Positions 1-6,010 of a stretch of 8,936 nucleotides of DNA are shown here, piece by piece. The notes below the pieces were generated by a model. It had not been told where the DNA came from, did not search any database, and saw only the letters and a list, made by a program, of their open reading frames with translations. The stretch is taken from NCBI GenBank assembly GCA_033763635.1, contig JANRKG010000197.1, positions 1 to 8,936 on the forward strand. Reading direction: 5' to 3'. Every line of letters starts with the position of its first letter. Position 1 is the first letter of the stretch. The translations under genes were made by a program, and so were the position numbers. Source of the DNA: JANRKG01 sp033763635 (GTDB lineage Bacteria; Cyanobacteriota; Cyanobacteriia; GCF-001939115).

Positions 1-2
1 TA

Positions 3-662
3 TCCTTGCTGGAAGGACTCCAGGTAACGGTGCCTGTCGGGTTCGATCGCAGCCACATTCCTGAAATTCTGCATCAAAAACGGAATTGGATTGAGCGCAC
101 CAGCCAGCGTCTGGAAGCTCAGAGGCACCGGATGGGAGCGGATGCATCCGATCGGCTTCCCCATCAGATTGAGTTGCGGGCGATCGGCGAAACCTGGGAT
201 CTGGAGTATCGATCAACCCCTGGGTCTTCCCTCAAGGCGATCGAGCAGATTAGGGACCGACTATTGCTGAAGGGGGCGATCGACCCGCCGGATTTGTGCC
301 GCAGCGCTCTGAAGCAGTGGTTGATCCACAAAGCCCAAAAATCCCTGGTTCCCTGGCTGCACCAACTCAGTTGGGATCATCAACTTCCCTTTCAACGGGC
401 CTGTATTCGAGGGCAAAAAACCCGCTGGGGCAGTTGCTCCCGCACCCACACCATTAATCTCAATTACCGCCTTTTATTTCTTCCTCCCCCCCTGGTCCGG
501 TACGTACTCATTCATGAACTGTGCCACACGGTACATCTGAACCACTCCTCCCAATTCTGGTCCCTTGTGGCGAAGAAGGAACCAGGGTACGCTCAGTCGG
601 ATGCGGAGCTACGGGATGCGGCTCAGTATGTGCCCTTATGGTTGGAAGTAGATGATTCCTGA
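3..662 (+). CDS. YgjP/DUF45-family zinc metallopeptidase, 5'-truncated by window edge
   Basis: Predicted zinc-dependent peptidase of the YgjP-like (DUF45, SprT/WLM-related) family; physiological substrates are not established. The frame is open from the first bases, so the true start lies outside the window. A TTG at 6 is available but is unlikely to be the start, because the family usually runs about 230-245 residues and 219 are visible here. The family's conserved block is clear: QKTRWGSCS at about 410-436, followed by the zinc site HELCH at 513-527 and a third histidine in the NHSSQFW segment at about 540-560. The two histidines of HELCH and the downstream NH histidine would bind zinc, and the glutamate would be the general base. 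There is no signal peptide or membrane segment in the visible part, so it is probably cytoplasmic. It ends with TGA 12 bases before the end of the convergent small gene. Family assignment is firm; function is inferred. Confidence 0.9.
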   Translation, partial: SLLEGLQVTVPVGFDRSHIPEILHQKRNWIERTSQRLEAQRHRMGADASDRLPHQIELRAIGETWDLEYRSTPGSSLKAIEQIRDRLLLKGAIDPPDLCRSALKQWLIHKAQKSLVPWLHQLSWDHQLPFQRACIRGQKTRWGSCSRTHTINLNYRLLFLPPPLVRYVLIHELCHTVHLNHSSQFWSLVAKKEPGYAQSDAELRDAAQYVPLWLEVDDS

Positions 663-674
663 TCCCTCTCATCC

Positions 675-854
675 TTACCGATAAGAGGTCGAAGAAACGA
701 AGGGAGTCTTTTCTGAAAATCCAATTTGACTCGATCGCAAGACGGTTAACTCTGCCATTAACTCCCCAACAACGGCTCGCAATTCCACGACTTCTGCATC
801 CAGGCGGTCTAGTTCTGCTCTCAAAATGCTGATTTCTCTATTTTCCCTAGTCAT
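675..854 (-). CDS. Small 59-residue coiled-coil protein (hypothetical)
   Basis: I do not recognise a named family. Reading the minus strand from ATG at 854-852 to TAA at 677-675 gives 59 codons. The product starts MTRENREISILRAELDRLDA. Hydrophobic residues fall at positions 8, 11, 15, 18, 22, 25, 29, 32, 36 and 39 (I, L, L, L, V, L, V, L, L, L), an unbroken 3-4 heptad spacing over about 32 residues, with Glu, Arg and Asp in between. This is the pattern of a parallel coiled coil or leucine zipper. The last 18 residues are Ser/Thr/Pro-rich and probably unstructured. There are no basic DNA-binding residues before the zipper, so a bZIP-like regulator is unlikely; an oligomerising adaptor is more plausible. 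No clear Shine-Dalgarno precedes the ATG, and the upstream stretch is very AT-rich. It is convergent with the metallopeptidase gene. The regular heptad argues against a chance frame. Confidence 0.7.
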   Translation of the reverse strand: MTRENREISILRAELDRLDAEVVELRAVVGELMAELTVLRSSQIGFSEKTPFVSSTSYR

Positions 855-874
855 AATATATATTTTTGTATCGC

Positions 875-903
875 TTTATTTAATGCTAAAAAAAGATTGC
901 CAA
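875..903 (-). promoter_or_regulatory. Candidate sigma70-type promoter of the small coiled-coil gene
   Basis: On the minus strand, TTGGCA (903-898) and AATAAA (880-875) are separated by 17 bases. Each matches the sigma70 -35 and -10 consensus at 4 or 5 of 6 positions. A transcript would begin near 868 and leave a leader of about 14 bases before the ATG at 854. The region is AT-rich, so chance matches are likely. Confidence 0.3.
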
Positions 904-1083
904 ACTCCTATGAGTCTGAAGGAAGAACCTACCTCTGTCACTAAAGCAACATTCGATCGGGTAAGAATACGAAATGCTGGGGGTTAAGTCCTTAAAATTA
1001 ATTTCAATTACAGATTCAGCGAATTGCTACGAGATGCAACGCTTCCATCCGTCAGGCTCTACCGTTTTTTCCAATCTAGAACA

Positions 1084-1272
1084 ATGACAAATCCGTCCCC
1101 CGAAGTCACGGCCTACGTTGACCAAGCTGCAATTCTCATGGATCTTTCGCTTCATCCTGAACACCGTCCGGGAGTGATTACCAACTTTGAGCGCATTCAA
1201 ACGATCGCCGCTCTGGTCAATGACTTCCCTCTGCCCGATGACCTCGAACCTGCTCCCGTGTTTGAACCATGA
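1084..1272 (+). CDS. atzG: AtzG-like (DUF4089) small subunit of AtzE-type amidohydrolase
   Basis: This 62-residue protein matches the DUF4089/AtzG pattern: an N-terminal helix with YVDQAA, a central RPGVITNFERI segment, and a C-terminal FPLPDDLEPAPVFEP tail. In Pseudomonas, AtzG is the small partner that stabilises and completes AtzE as 1-carboxybiuret hydrolase. Related small proteins (HpxX) accompany an AtzE-like HpxY in enterobacterial oxalurate/purine catabolism loci. It has no catalytic residues of its own and is cytoplasmic. The ATG at 1084 is preferred over an in-frame TTG at 1024 because it gives the usual family length and begins right before the conserved region; no strong ribosome-binding site is seen for either. 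Its TGA overlaps the atzE start as ATGA (1269-1272), so the two subunits are probably made in coupled amounts. Confidence 0.87.
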   Translation: MTNPSPEVTAYVDQAAILMDLSLHPEHRPGVITNFERIQTIAALVNDFPLPDDLEPAPVFEP

Positions 1273-2669
1273 ACCTACCCTTTCCCGATGCAACCTGTGT
1301 GGCGGATTCCGTGCGGGGGCAGGAAGTAACTGCCAAAGCAGTGACAGCGGCAGCCCTGGCCCGAATCGCCAATGGAAATCCAGTCCTCAACTGCTTTACC
1401 TCCGTCACTACCGATCGCGCTCTGGCAGAAGCGGAAGCCCTGGACCAGGCAATTGCCGAGGGCAAAGACCCTGGCCCCCTGGCGGGTGTTCCCTTTGCGG
1501 TTAAAGACTTATTTGATATTGCCGGATTACCGACGCTGGCAGGGTCCAAGATTAATGCCGAACGACCTCCCGCCCGTCAGGATGCCTGTGCAGTCTCGCG
1601 CCTAAAAGCGGCAGGGGCGGTTCTGGTCGGCGGGTTAACAATGGACGAGTACGCCTACGGGTTTACCACGGAGAATGCTCACTATGGCCCCACCTACAAT
1701 CCCCATGATCTGCAACGGGTGGCGGGAGGTTCCTCTGGTGGGTCGGGGGCGGCAGTGGCAGGAGGCTTAGTTCCCATTTCCCTGGGGACGGACACGAACG
1801 GATCGATCCGCGTTCCTTCTTCTTTTTGCGGAATTTTTGGCCTCAAACCCACCTACGGTCGCCTCTCCCGCGCCGGAGCCTTTCCCTTCGTGGCAAGCCT
1901 GGACCATATCGGTCCCTTTGCCCGATCGGTGCGGGATTTGGCCCTTGTCTTTGACCTGCTCCAGGGACCAGACCCGGAAGACCCGGCCTGTACCGATCGT
2001 CCCCCCGAACCCTGTTTGCCTCAATTAGGGAGAGGGCTGGATGGGCTGCGAATTGCCGTTGCCGATGACTACTTTGCCCGCAGTGCCGAACCCATTGCCC
2101 TGGAAGCCGTCGCCACGATTGCCCATGCCCTGGAAGCCACCCGCCGCATCACGATCCCAGAGGCGCAACGGGCGCGATCGGCGGCATTCGTGATCACGGC
2201 CTCTGAAGGGGGAACTCTCCATCTGTCTAATCTGAAAAAACGGCCCCAGGATTTCGATCCTGCGACCCGCGATCGGCTCTTGGCAGGGGCGATGATTCCC
2301 ACAAGCTGGTACTTACAGGCTCAACGGTTCCGTCGCTGGTATCGCGATCGGGTCCGTGAGTTGTTTCAGGAAGTGGACATTGTTTTGGCCCCCGCGACTC
2401 CCTGCCCTGCCCCCCTAGTCGGGCAGAAAACCATGATCCTGGACGGGGTAGAAATGCTGGTGCGGCCCAATCTGGGGCTGTTCACCCAACCCCTCTCGTT
2501 TATTGGGTTGCCGATCGTCGTCGTGCCCGTCCAGCGTCCCGGACAGTTACCGATCGGAGTTCAGATCATTGCCGCGCCGTACCAAGAAGCTTTAGCTTTG
2601 CGCGTGGCAGCAGTGCTGGAAGCTGCTGGCACCGTCTCTGCTCCAGTTCCCTCCATACAACATCCATGA
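1269..2669 (+). CDS. atzE: AtzE-family amidohydrolase (amidase signature; 1-carboxybiuret hydrolase-like)
   Basis: A 466-residue amidase-signature enzyme of the AtzE family. The Ser-cisSer-Lys triad is intact: Lys79 in FAVKDLFD, cis-Ser155 in GGSSGGSGAAVAGG (153-166), and nucleophile Ser179 in GTDTNGSIRVP (173-183). The spacing of 24 between the two serines is as in other amidase-signature enzymes. NGS before the nucleophile, in place of the commoner GGS, is typical of AtzE relatives. Family members hydrolyse amides with ammonia release; AtzE acts on 1-carboxybiuret in cyanuric acid breakdown, and HpxY relatives belong to oxalurate catabolism. Neither atzD nor atzF is in the window, so the substrate is open. 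GatA is unlikely, given the AtzG partner and the absence of gatB/gatC here. It overlaps atzG upstream and the oxidoreductase downstream by ATGA junctions. The protein is soluble with no signal peptide. Confidence 0.9.
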   Translation: MNLPFPDATCVADSVRGQEVTAKAVTAAALARIANGNPVLNCFTSVTTDRALAEAEALDQAIAEGKDPGPLAGVPFAVKDLFDIAGLPTLAGSKINAERPPARQDACAVSRLKAAGAVLVGGLTMDEYAYGFTTENAHYGPTYNPHDLQRVAGGSSGGSGAAVAGGLVPISLGTDTNGSIRVPSSFCGIFGLKPTYGRLSRAGAFPFVASLDHIGPFARSVRDLALVFDLLQGPDPEDPACTDRPPEPCLPQLGRGLDGLRIAVADDYFARSAEPIALEAVATIAHALEATRRITIPEAQRARSAAFVITASEGGTLHLSNLKKRPQDFDPATRDRLLAGAMIPTSWYLQAQRFRRWYRDRVRELFQEVDIVLAPATPCPAPLVGQKTMILDGVEMLVRPNLGLFTQPLSFIGLPIVVVPVQRPGQLPIGVQIIAAPYQEALALRVAAVLEAAGTVSAPVPSIQHP

Positions 2670-3832
2670 AAACTTACGATTGGCTGATCATTGGCGGCGG
2701 GATTACCGGGGCCGCCCTTGCCTATGAACTGGCAAAGCGGGGACTTTCCGTTCTCATTCTGGAACAACATGCCCATTTACAGGGCGCAACCCGATTTGGC
2801 TATGGCGGGATCGCTTACTGGTCAGGGACAAATGCCCTGACCCGCCAACTCTGTCAGGAGGGATACGATCGCTACCAGGCCCTACCCACGGAACTGGATG
2901 CAGACTTCCAGTTTCGGGAACTGGATCTGTTGCTGACGATCGCCCCCGACCAAGATCCCCAACAAGTTGCTGCTTCTTACCAAATTTTTGCAACGCCCCC
3001 CAAACTGCTGGAGGTTGACCAGGCGTGCGAACTCGAACCCCTGTTAAATCCCAACGGTATCAGCGGCGCGTTAACAGTGAAGCATGGGCACATTTCCAAT
3101 CAAGCCCTGGCAGAGGCTTATATTGCGGCATTTCTGAGGCTGGGGGGCGAACGGGAATTGGCGACTGTCGAGGGGGTGGTCCGATCGGGCGATCGGGTGA
3201 CTGGGGTTCGCACTTCTCAGACAACCTACTCTGGTGCAAATGTCGTGGTCTGTGTGGGAGGCTGGAGTCGCCAGTTTCTCAAACAGGCTGGGATTTCTAC
3301 CCGCGTCTATTTCACCCACGCCGAACTGATCGAAGTGCCTCCCATCGATCTACGGCTGCAAACTTTTATCATGCCTGCGGACACTCAACGCTTTGCAATG
3401 GAAGCCACTGCTGGGGAGAAGGATGTCGCCTGGGATCAACCGGGGCAAGAGGTGGTTCCGCCGATTCTGGATGTGGGAGTCATTCAGTTTCAAGATGGCA
3501 GTCTGCGGATCGGGCAGATCAGCCGAGCGCTCACCGATCCCCATGCCAAAGTTGATCCTGCCACGAGCGCAGCCGATCTCCGTAACGGGATCGGGCAGAT
3601 TTTGCCGACGCTCAAGAATCTTTCTGGCACCTGGCATCACTGTTTGGTAGCGTTCAGTTGCGATCGGCTCCCCCTGATCGGGCCCCTTCCGGGAGTCGAG
3701 GGCTTGTTCCTGTTCTCTGGGTTCAGCAATCCTCTGACGTTCGTGCCTCCCCTGGCAGTGCATTTTGCCACACAAGCAACCGGAGAACGGGAAGCACTGC
3801 TCGATCAGATGGCTCCCGATCGCTTCCATTAA
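2666..3832 (+). CDS. FAD-dependent oxidoreductase, DAO (glycine/D-amino-acid oxidase) family
   Basis: A 388-residue flavoprotein of the DAO superfamily, which oxidises amines or amino acids (glycine oxidase, sarcosine oxidase, D-amino acid dehydrogenase and relatives). The N-terminal Rossmann fold is clear: IIGGGITGAALAYELAKRG with the dinucleotide motif at 10-15 (GGGITG), and Glu33 at the end of the second strand to bind the FAD adenosine ribose. A second FAD contact region, RFGYGG, lies at 43-48. The C-terminal FAD segment, DRLPLIGPLPGVEGLFLFSG, lies at about 333-352. It then reads FSNPLTFVPP where many relatives have a GHSGHG-type loop, so active-site details may differ. It starts within the end of atzE (ATGA at 2666-2669), implying a shared message and function. 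It is not the cyanobacterial ThiO-ThiG fusion, as no ThiG part follows. Substrate unknown. It ends by overlapping the stop of convergent rlmD. Confidence 0.87.
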   Translation: MKTYDWLIIGGGITGAALAYELAKRGLSVLILEQHAHLQGATRFGYGGIAYWSGTNALTRQLCQEGYDRYQALPTELDADFQFRELDLLLTIAPDQDPQQVAASYQIFATPPKLLEVDQACELEPLLNPNGISGALTVKHGHISNQALAEAYIAAFLRLGGERELATVEGVVRSGDRVTGVRTSQTTYSGANVVVCVGGWSRQFLKQAGISTRVYFTHAELIEVPPIDLRLQTFIMPADTQRFAMEATAGEKDVAWDQPGQEVVPPILDVGVIQFQDGSLRIGQISRALTDPHAKVDPATSAADLRNGIGQILPTLKNLSGTWHHCLVAFSCDRLPLIGPLPGVEGLFLFSGFSNPLTFVPPLAVHFATQATGEREALLDQMAPDRFH

Positions 3833-5226
3833 TAAACCGCTTGCAAAAACGCCGCACATTCCACATGGGCCGTTTGGGGAAAGAAATCAGCGGGTTGTGC
3901 CCGAACAAACCGATACTGCCCCCCCTGGCACAGAATCTTGAGATCCCTCGCCAGCGTTGCGGGTTTACAACTGACATACACGATGCGATCGGGCCGAATT
4001 GCCAGCAGAGTTTCGAGAACCGATCGTTCACAGCCCTTGCGCGGCGGGTCCAGTAGCACAATTTCCGGCGAGAAATCGAGTTTGGGCAACAAGCGTTCGA
4101 CGGCCCCCACCAGAAATCGAGCATTGTCAATCTGGTTCAATCGGGCATTTTTCTGGGCCTGCCGGATGGATTCGGCTTGCAATTCTAACCCGACCGCTTG
4201 CCGCACTCGACGGGCCAGGGGCAGGGTCATCGTCCCGATCCCACAGTAAGCATCCAGTAAGGTTTCATCACCCTGCAACTGAAGTTCTTTTTCAATTTCC
4301 TGAAGCAGGGCTTCCGCCTGTTCGGTATTCACCTGGAAAAAGGTATCAGACTGAATTTGAAAGGTTAACCCAGCAAATTCCTCCCGAATATAATCCCGGC
4401 CTACCAGACAGCGGGTTTCCTTCCCAAAAATGACATTCGTGCGATCGGGATTGTGATTGATGCACACTCCTACCAGATCGGGATAGCGTTTCATCCACTC
4501 TTGCGCCTGAGCTTCTAAGCCAGGGAGGCGATCGTCTCGCAGCACCAGGGTCAGCAGAATCTCCCCCGTTCGCCGCCCAATTCGAAGGGAGAGATGGCGC
4601 ACCTCCCCCTGGTGGCGATCCTCGTGATAGACCTGCCAACCCTGTTCCTGAATATCCTGCTTGATCTCCGCCAGAAACGGATTAAATCGGGCATCCTGAA
4701 TCGGGCACTGATTTAAATTGATCAGGCGGTGGCTACCCCGCTGATAGTATCCAGCCTGAACTTGCCCCCGATGGGAGCGTCCGATCGGGTAGCTGGCCTT
4801 ATTGCGGTAGTCCAAAAAATTTCTGGTGGAAAGGGTGGGTTCAACCGATGGATGCGCGAAACCACCAATTTTACTAAGCGCCTGAACCACCTGCTGCCGC
4901 TTCGTTTCAAGCTGAAACTCCTCTGAAATGTGCTGCCACTGACAACCCCCACACTTGTCCGCCACAATACAGCGGGGGCGGATGCGATGGGGCGAGGGTT
5001 CCAGCACCTCTAGCACCTTGGCGTGGGCAAGCTTTGACTTCACTTCGGTTAATTTTGCCCGGACGCGATCGCCTGGAGCCGTATCCGGGACAAACACCAC
5101 CCGCTGCCCAACGCGCCCGACCCCATCTCCATCGTCGGTCAGATCAAAAATTTCTGTTTCAATTTCATCCCCCTGCTGCCATTCGGCAAGGGTGAGTCCC
5201 TCGGAATTAACTTTAGAATTCGTCAA
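3829..5226 (-). CDS. rlmD: 23S rRNA (uracil-C5)-methyltransferase RlmD/RumA
   Basis: A 465-residue SAM-dependent enzyme that methylates uracil C5 in 23S rRNA (U1939 in E. coli numbering for RlmD). Domains in order: an N-terminal TRAM RNA-binding domain (about 15-76); a 4Fe-4S site with Cys86, Cys92, Cys95 and Cys174, spaced as in E. coli RumA; a central RNA-binding region with SDTFFQVN (293-300); and a Rossmann methyltransferase fold with LLDAYCGIGTMTLP (323-336) and DPPRKG (393-398). The catalytic nucleophile is Cys420 in YVSCKPATLARD, and the general base is Glu456 in HVE. All key residues are present. The start is TTG at 5226-5224: an in-frame TAA lies a few codons upstream, no ATG intervenes, and AGGA sits 10 bases before it. 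The product is about 30 residues longer than the E. coli enzyme, partly at the N-terminus. An RlmCD-type specificity (also methylating U747) cannot be excluded. Confidence 0.93.
   Translation of the reverse strand: MTNSKVNSEGLTLAEWQQGDEIETEIFDLTDDGDGVGRVGQRVVFVPDTAPGDRVRAKLTEVKSKLAHAKVLEVLEPSPHRIRPRCIVADKCGGCQWQHISEEFQLETKRQQVVQALSKIGGFAHPSVEPTLSTRNFLDYRNKASYPIGRSHRGQVQAGYYQRGSHRLINLNQCPIQDARFNPFLAEIKQDIQEQGWQVYHEDRHQGEVRHLSLRIGRRTGEILLTLVLRDDRLPGLEAQAQEWMKRYPDLVGVCINHNPDRTNVIFGKETRCLVGRDYIREEFAGLTFQIQSDTFFQVNTEQAEALLQEIEKELQLQGDETLLDAYCGIGTMTLPLARRVRQAVGLELQAESIRQAQKNARLNQIDNARFLVGAVERLLPKLDFSPEIVLLDPPRKGCERSVLETLLAIRPDRIVYVSCKPATLARDLKILCQGGQYRFVRAQPADFFPQTAHVECAAFLQAVY
5065..5072. repeat. 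HIP1 octamer (GCGATCGC)
   Basis: A perfect HIP1 palindrome inside rlmD. HIP1 is highly over-represented in many cyanobacterial genomes. It supports the taxonomic call and has no assigned role here. Confidence 0.8.
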
Positions 5227-5236
5227 ATCTGATAAA

Positions 5237-5240
5237 TCCT
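5237..5240 (-). promoter_or_regulatory. Ribosome-binding site supporting the TTG start of rlmD
   Basis: On the minus strand AGGA lies 10 bases before the TTG at 5226. Together with the in-frame TAA just upstream and the lack of any ATG nearby, it fixes the start of rlmD at an uncommon TTG codon. Confidence 0.55.
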
Positions 5241-5256
5241 GTTAAGAAATATTGAA

Positions 5257-5285
5257 TTTAAAGCGTCTTTACTAATAAATGTAAA
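5257..5285 (-). promoter_or_regulatory. Candidate promoter of rlmD
   Basis: Minus-strand TTTACA (5285-5280), 17 bases, then TTTAAA (5262-5257) resemble sigma70 -35 and -10 elements. A start near 5250 would give a leader of about 24 bases containing the AGGA ribosome-binding site. The -35 element lies inside the HLR1-like repeat, so a bound regulator would be expected to block this promoter. Assigned by pattern only. Confidence 0.35.
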
Positions 5286-5286
5286 G
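5267..5286. repeat. Inverted repeat CTTTAC-N8-GTAAAG in the rlmD promoter
   Basis: CTTTAC at 5267-5272 and its exact reverse complement GTAAAG at 5281-5286 flank eight AT-rich bases. It spans the predicted -35 and spacer of the rlmD promoter and partly overlaps the HLR1-like repeat. It could be an operator for a dimeric regulator or a chance match in AT-rich DNA. Confidence 0.3.
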
Positions 5287-5295
5287 TTCGGTAAA
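5278..5295 (-). promoter_or_regulatory. HLR1-like direct repeat (possible RpaB site)
   Basis: On the minus strand the bases read TTTACCGA, AC, TTTACATT: two 8-base half-sites in direct orientation with a 2-base gap. The described HLR1 element bound by the response regulator RpaB in cyanobacteria is two (G/T)TTACA(T/A)(T/A) half-sites separated by two bases. The second half-site here fits perfectly; the first departs at two positions. RpaB controls many light-responsive and photosynthesis genes, and this region separates rlmD from apcD. A third copy of TTTACCGA lies over the apcD -10 (5417-5410, minus strand). The element is seen directly; the regulator is inferred. Confidence 0.4.
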
Positions 5296-5342
5296 ACCCT
5301 GGAAATCGTCACCACTCTTTCATTTTATTGAACCTGAAAGTG

Positions 5343-5368
5343 AAGTGGAATCTTCATTGATCCCACTT
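5343..5368 (+). promoter_or_regulatory. Stem-loop upstream of the apcD promoter
   Basis: AAGTGGAATC (5343-5352) and GATCCCACTT (5359-5368) pair over ten positions with one A/C mismatch and a six-base TTCATT loop. It lies about 22 bases upstream of the predicted apcD -35. It would therefore be outside the transcript from that promoter, so it more likely acts as a DNA palindrome (operator). It would be a leader hairpin only if transcription starts further upstream. No T-run of terminator quality follows it. Confidence 0.35.
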
Positions 5369-5390
5369 TTCGTAAAACTTCCAACTTCTT

Positions 5391-5419
5391 TTGCTTAAGC
5401 TCCCCAGAGTCGGTAAACT
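5391..5419 (+). promoter_or_regulatory. Candidate sigma70-type promoter of apcD
   Basis: TTGCTT (5391-5396) and TAAACT (5414-5419) are separated by 17 bases and resemble the -35 and -10 hexamers. Transcription would begin near 5426, giving a leader of about 27 bases before the ATG at 5453, with a weak GAGAG at 5436-5440 as ribosome-binding site. Two tandem AACTTC repeats (5376-5381 and 5383-5388) abut the -35, where an activator could sit. Confidence 0.45.
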
Positions 5420-5452
5420 ACTGTATTGATACCCTGAGAGATCCCGATAATT

Positions 5453-5938
5453 ATGAGTGTAGTTAGTCAAGTTATTCTCAAAGCGGATGATGAGCTTCGG
5501 TATCCAACTCGCGGCGAACTCGAAGCAATTAGTGAATTTTTGAAAACCGGAGAGCAGCGCACTCGCATCGCGAATACGCTGGCTGAAAATGAAAAAAAGA
5601 TTGTTCAAGAAGCAAGTAAGCAACTGTGGCAGAAGCGTCCTGACTTCATCGCTCCCGGTGGGAACGCCTATGGCGATCGTCAACGGGCCCTCTGTCTGCG
5701 GGATTATGGCTGGTATCTGCGGCTGATCACCTACGGCATTCTGTCCGGAGACAAGGAGCCGATCGAAAAGATTGGCTTGATTGGGGTTCGTGAGATGTAT
5801 AACTCTTTGGGCGTGCCCGTTCCCGGCATGGCAGAATCCATTCGGTGTCTGAAGCGGGCTTCTCTGGGTCTGCTTACCGATGAAGATGCAGCGGCAGCGG
5901 CTCCCTATTTCGACTTCATTATCCAGGCCATGTCCTGA
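5453..5938 (+). CDS. apcD: Allophycocyanin alpha-B subunit (ApcD)
   Basis: A 161-residue phycobiliprotein that replaces one ApcA chain in the basal core cylinders of the phycobilisome. It acts as a low-energy terminal emitter, passing excitation to the photosystems, with a reported role in state transitions and transfer to photosystem I. It lies on the thylakoid stromal face. The N-terminus MSVVSQVILKADDELRYP and the C-terminus APYFDFIIQAMS are characteristic of ApcD rather than ApcA. The globin-like fold is full length. The phycocyanobilin-attaching cysteine is Cys81 in RALCLRDYGWYLR, preceded by the conserved APGGNAYGDRQR (67-78). The start ATG is clear. The gene stands alone, with its own candidate promoter upstream and hairpins downstream, as is usual for apcD, and is not in an apcABC cluster. 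It is divergent from rlmD. No defect is visible. Confidence 0.97.
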   Translation: MSVVSQVILKADDELRYPTRGELEAISEFLKTGEQRTRIANTLAENEKKIVQEASKQLWQKRPDFIAPGGNAYGDRQRALCLRDYGWYLRLITYGILSGDKEPIEKIGLIGVREMYNSLGVPVPGMAESIRCLKRASLGLLTDEDAAAAAPYFDFIIQAMS

Positions 5939-5959
5939 TCTGGACTAAAAATTCTTTGA

Positions 5960-6006
5960 AGTGGCGCGATCGGGCTACGGTTCGTGGTAAGCCACTAAGC
6001 TCTTTT
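5960..6006 (+). terminator. Weak candidate terminator of apcD
   Basis: AGTGGC (5960-5965) and GCCACT (5991-5996) form a six-pair perfect stem around a 25-base loop, with the short T-rich stretch CTCTTTT just after (6000-6006). It lies about 22 bases past the apcD stop. The loop is long and the T-run short, so if it works as a terminator it is not a canonical one. Confidence 0.3.
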
Positions 6007-6010
6007 CAGT

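Noticed and set aside
663..690. Hairpin around the metallopeptidase and coiled-coil stops (CTTA-CCGA-TAAG) as a bidirectional terminator
   Set aside because: Only four pairs, not GC-rich, with no T-run on either strand.
961..970. GTA...TAC upstream of atzG as a possible NtcA nitrogen-control site
   Set aside because: The gap is four bases (GTAAGAATAC) whereas NtcA sites need eight. No GTA-N8-TAC was found in the atzG upstream region, and no convincing sigma70 promoter for the operon was seen there either.
910..987. 25-codon plus-strand frame (ATG to TAA) before atzG, possible leader peptide
   Set aside because: No ribosome-binding site and no amino-acid run or attenuator hairpin. Frames this short are expected by chance.
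1024..1083. Extended atzG reading from TTG at 1024
   Set aside because: The added 20 residues lie outside the conserved DUF4089 region, and the ATG at 1084 gives the normal family length.
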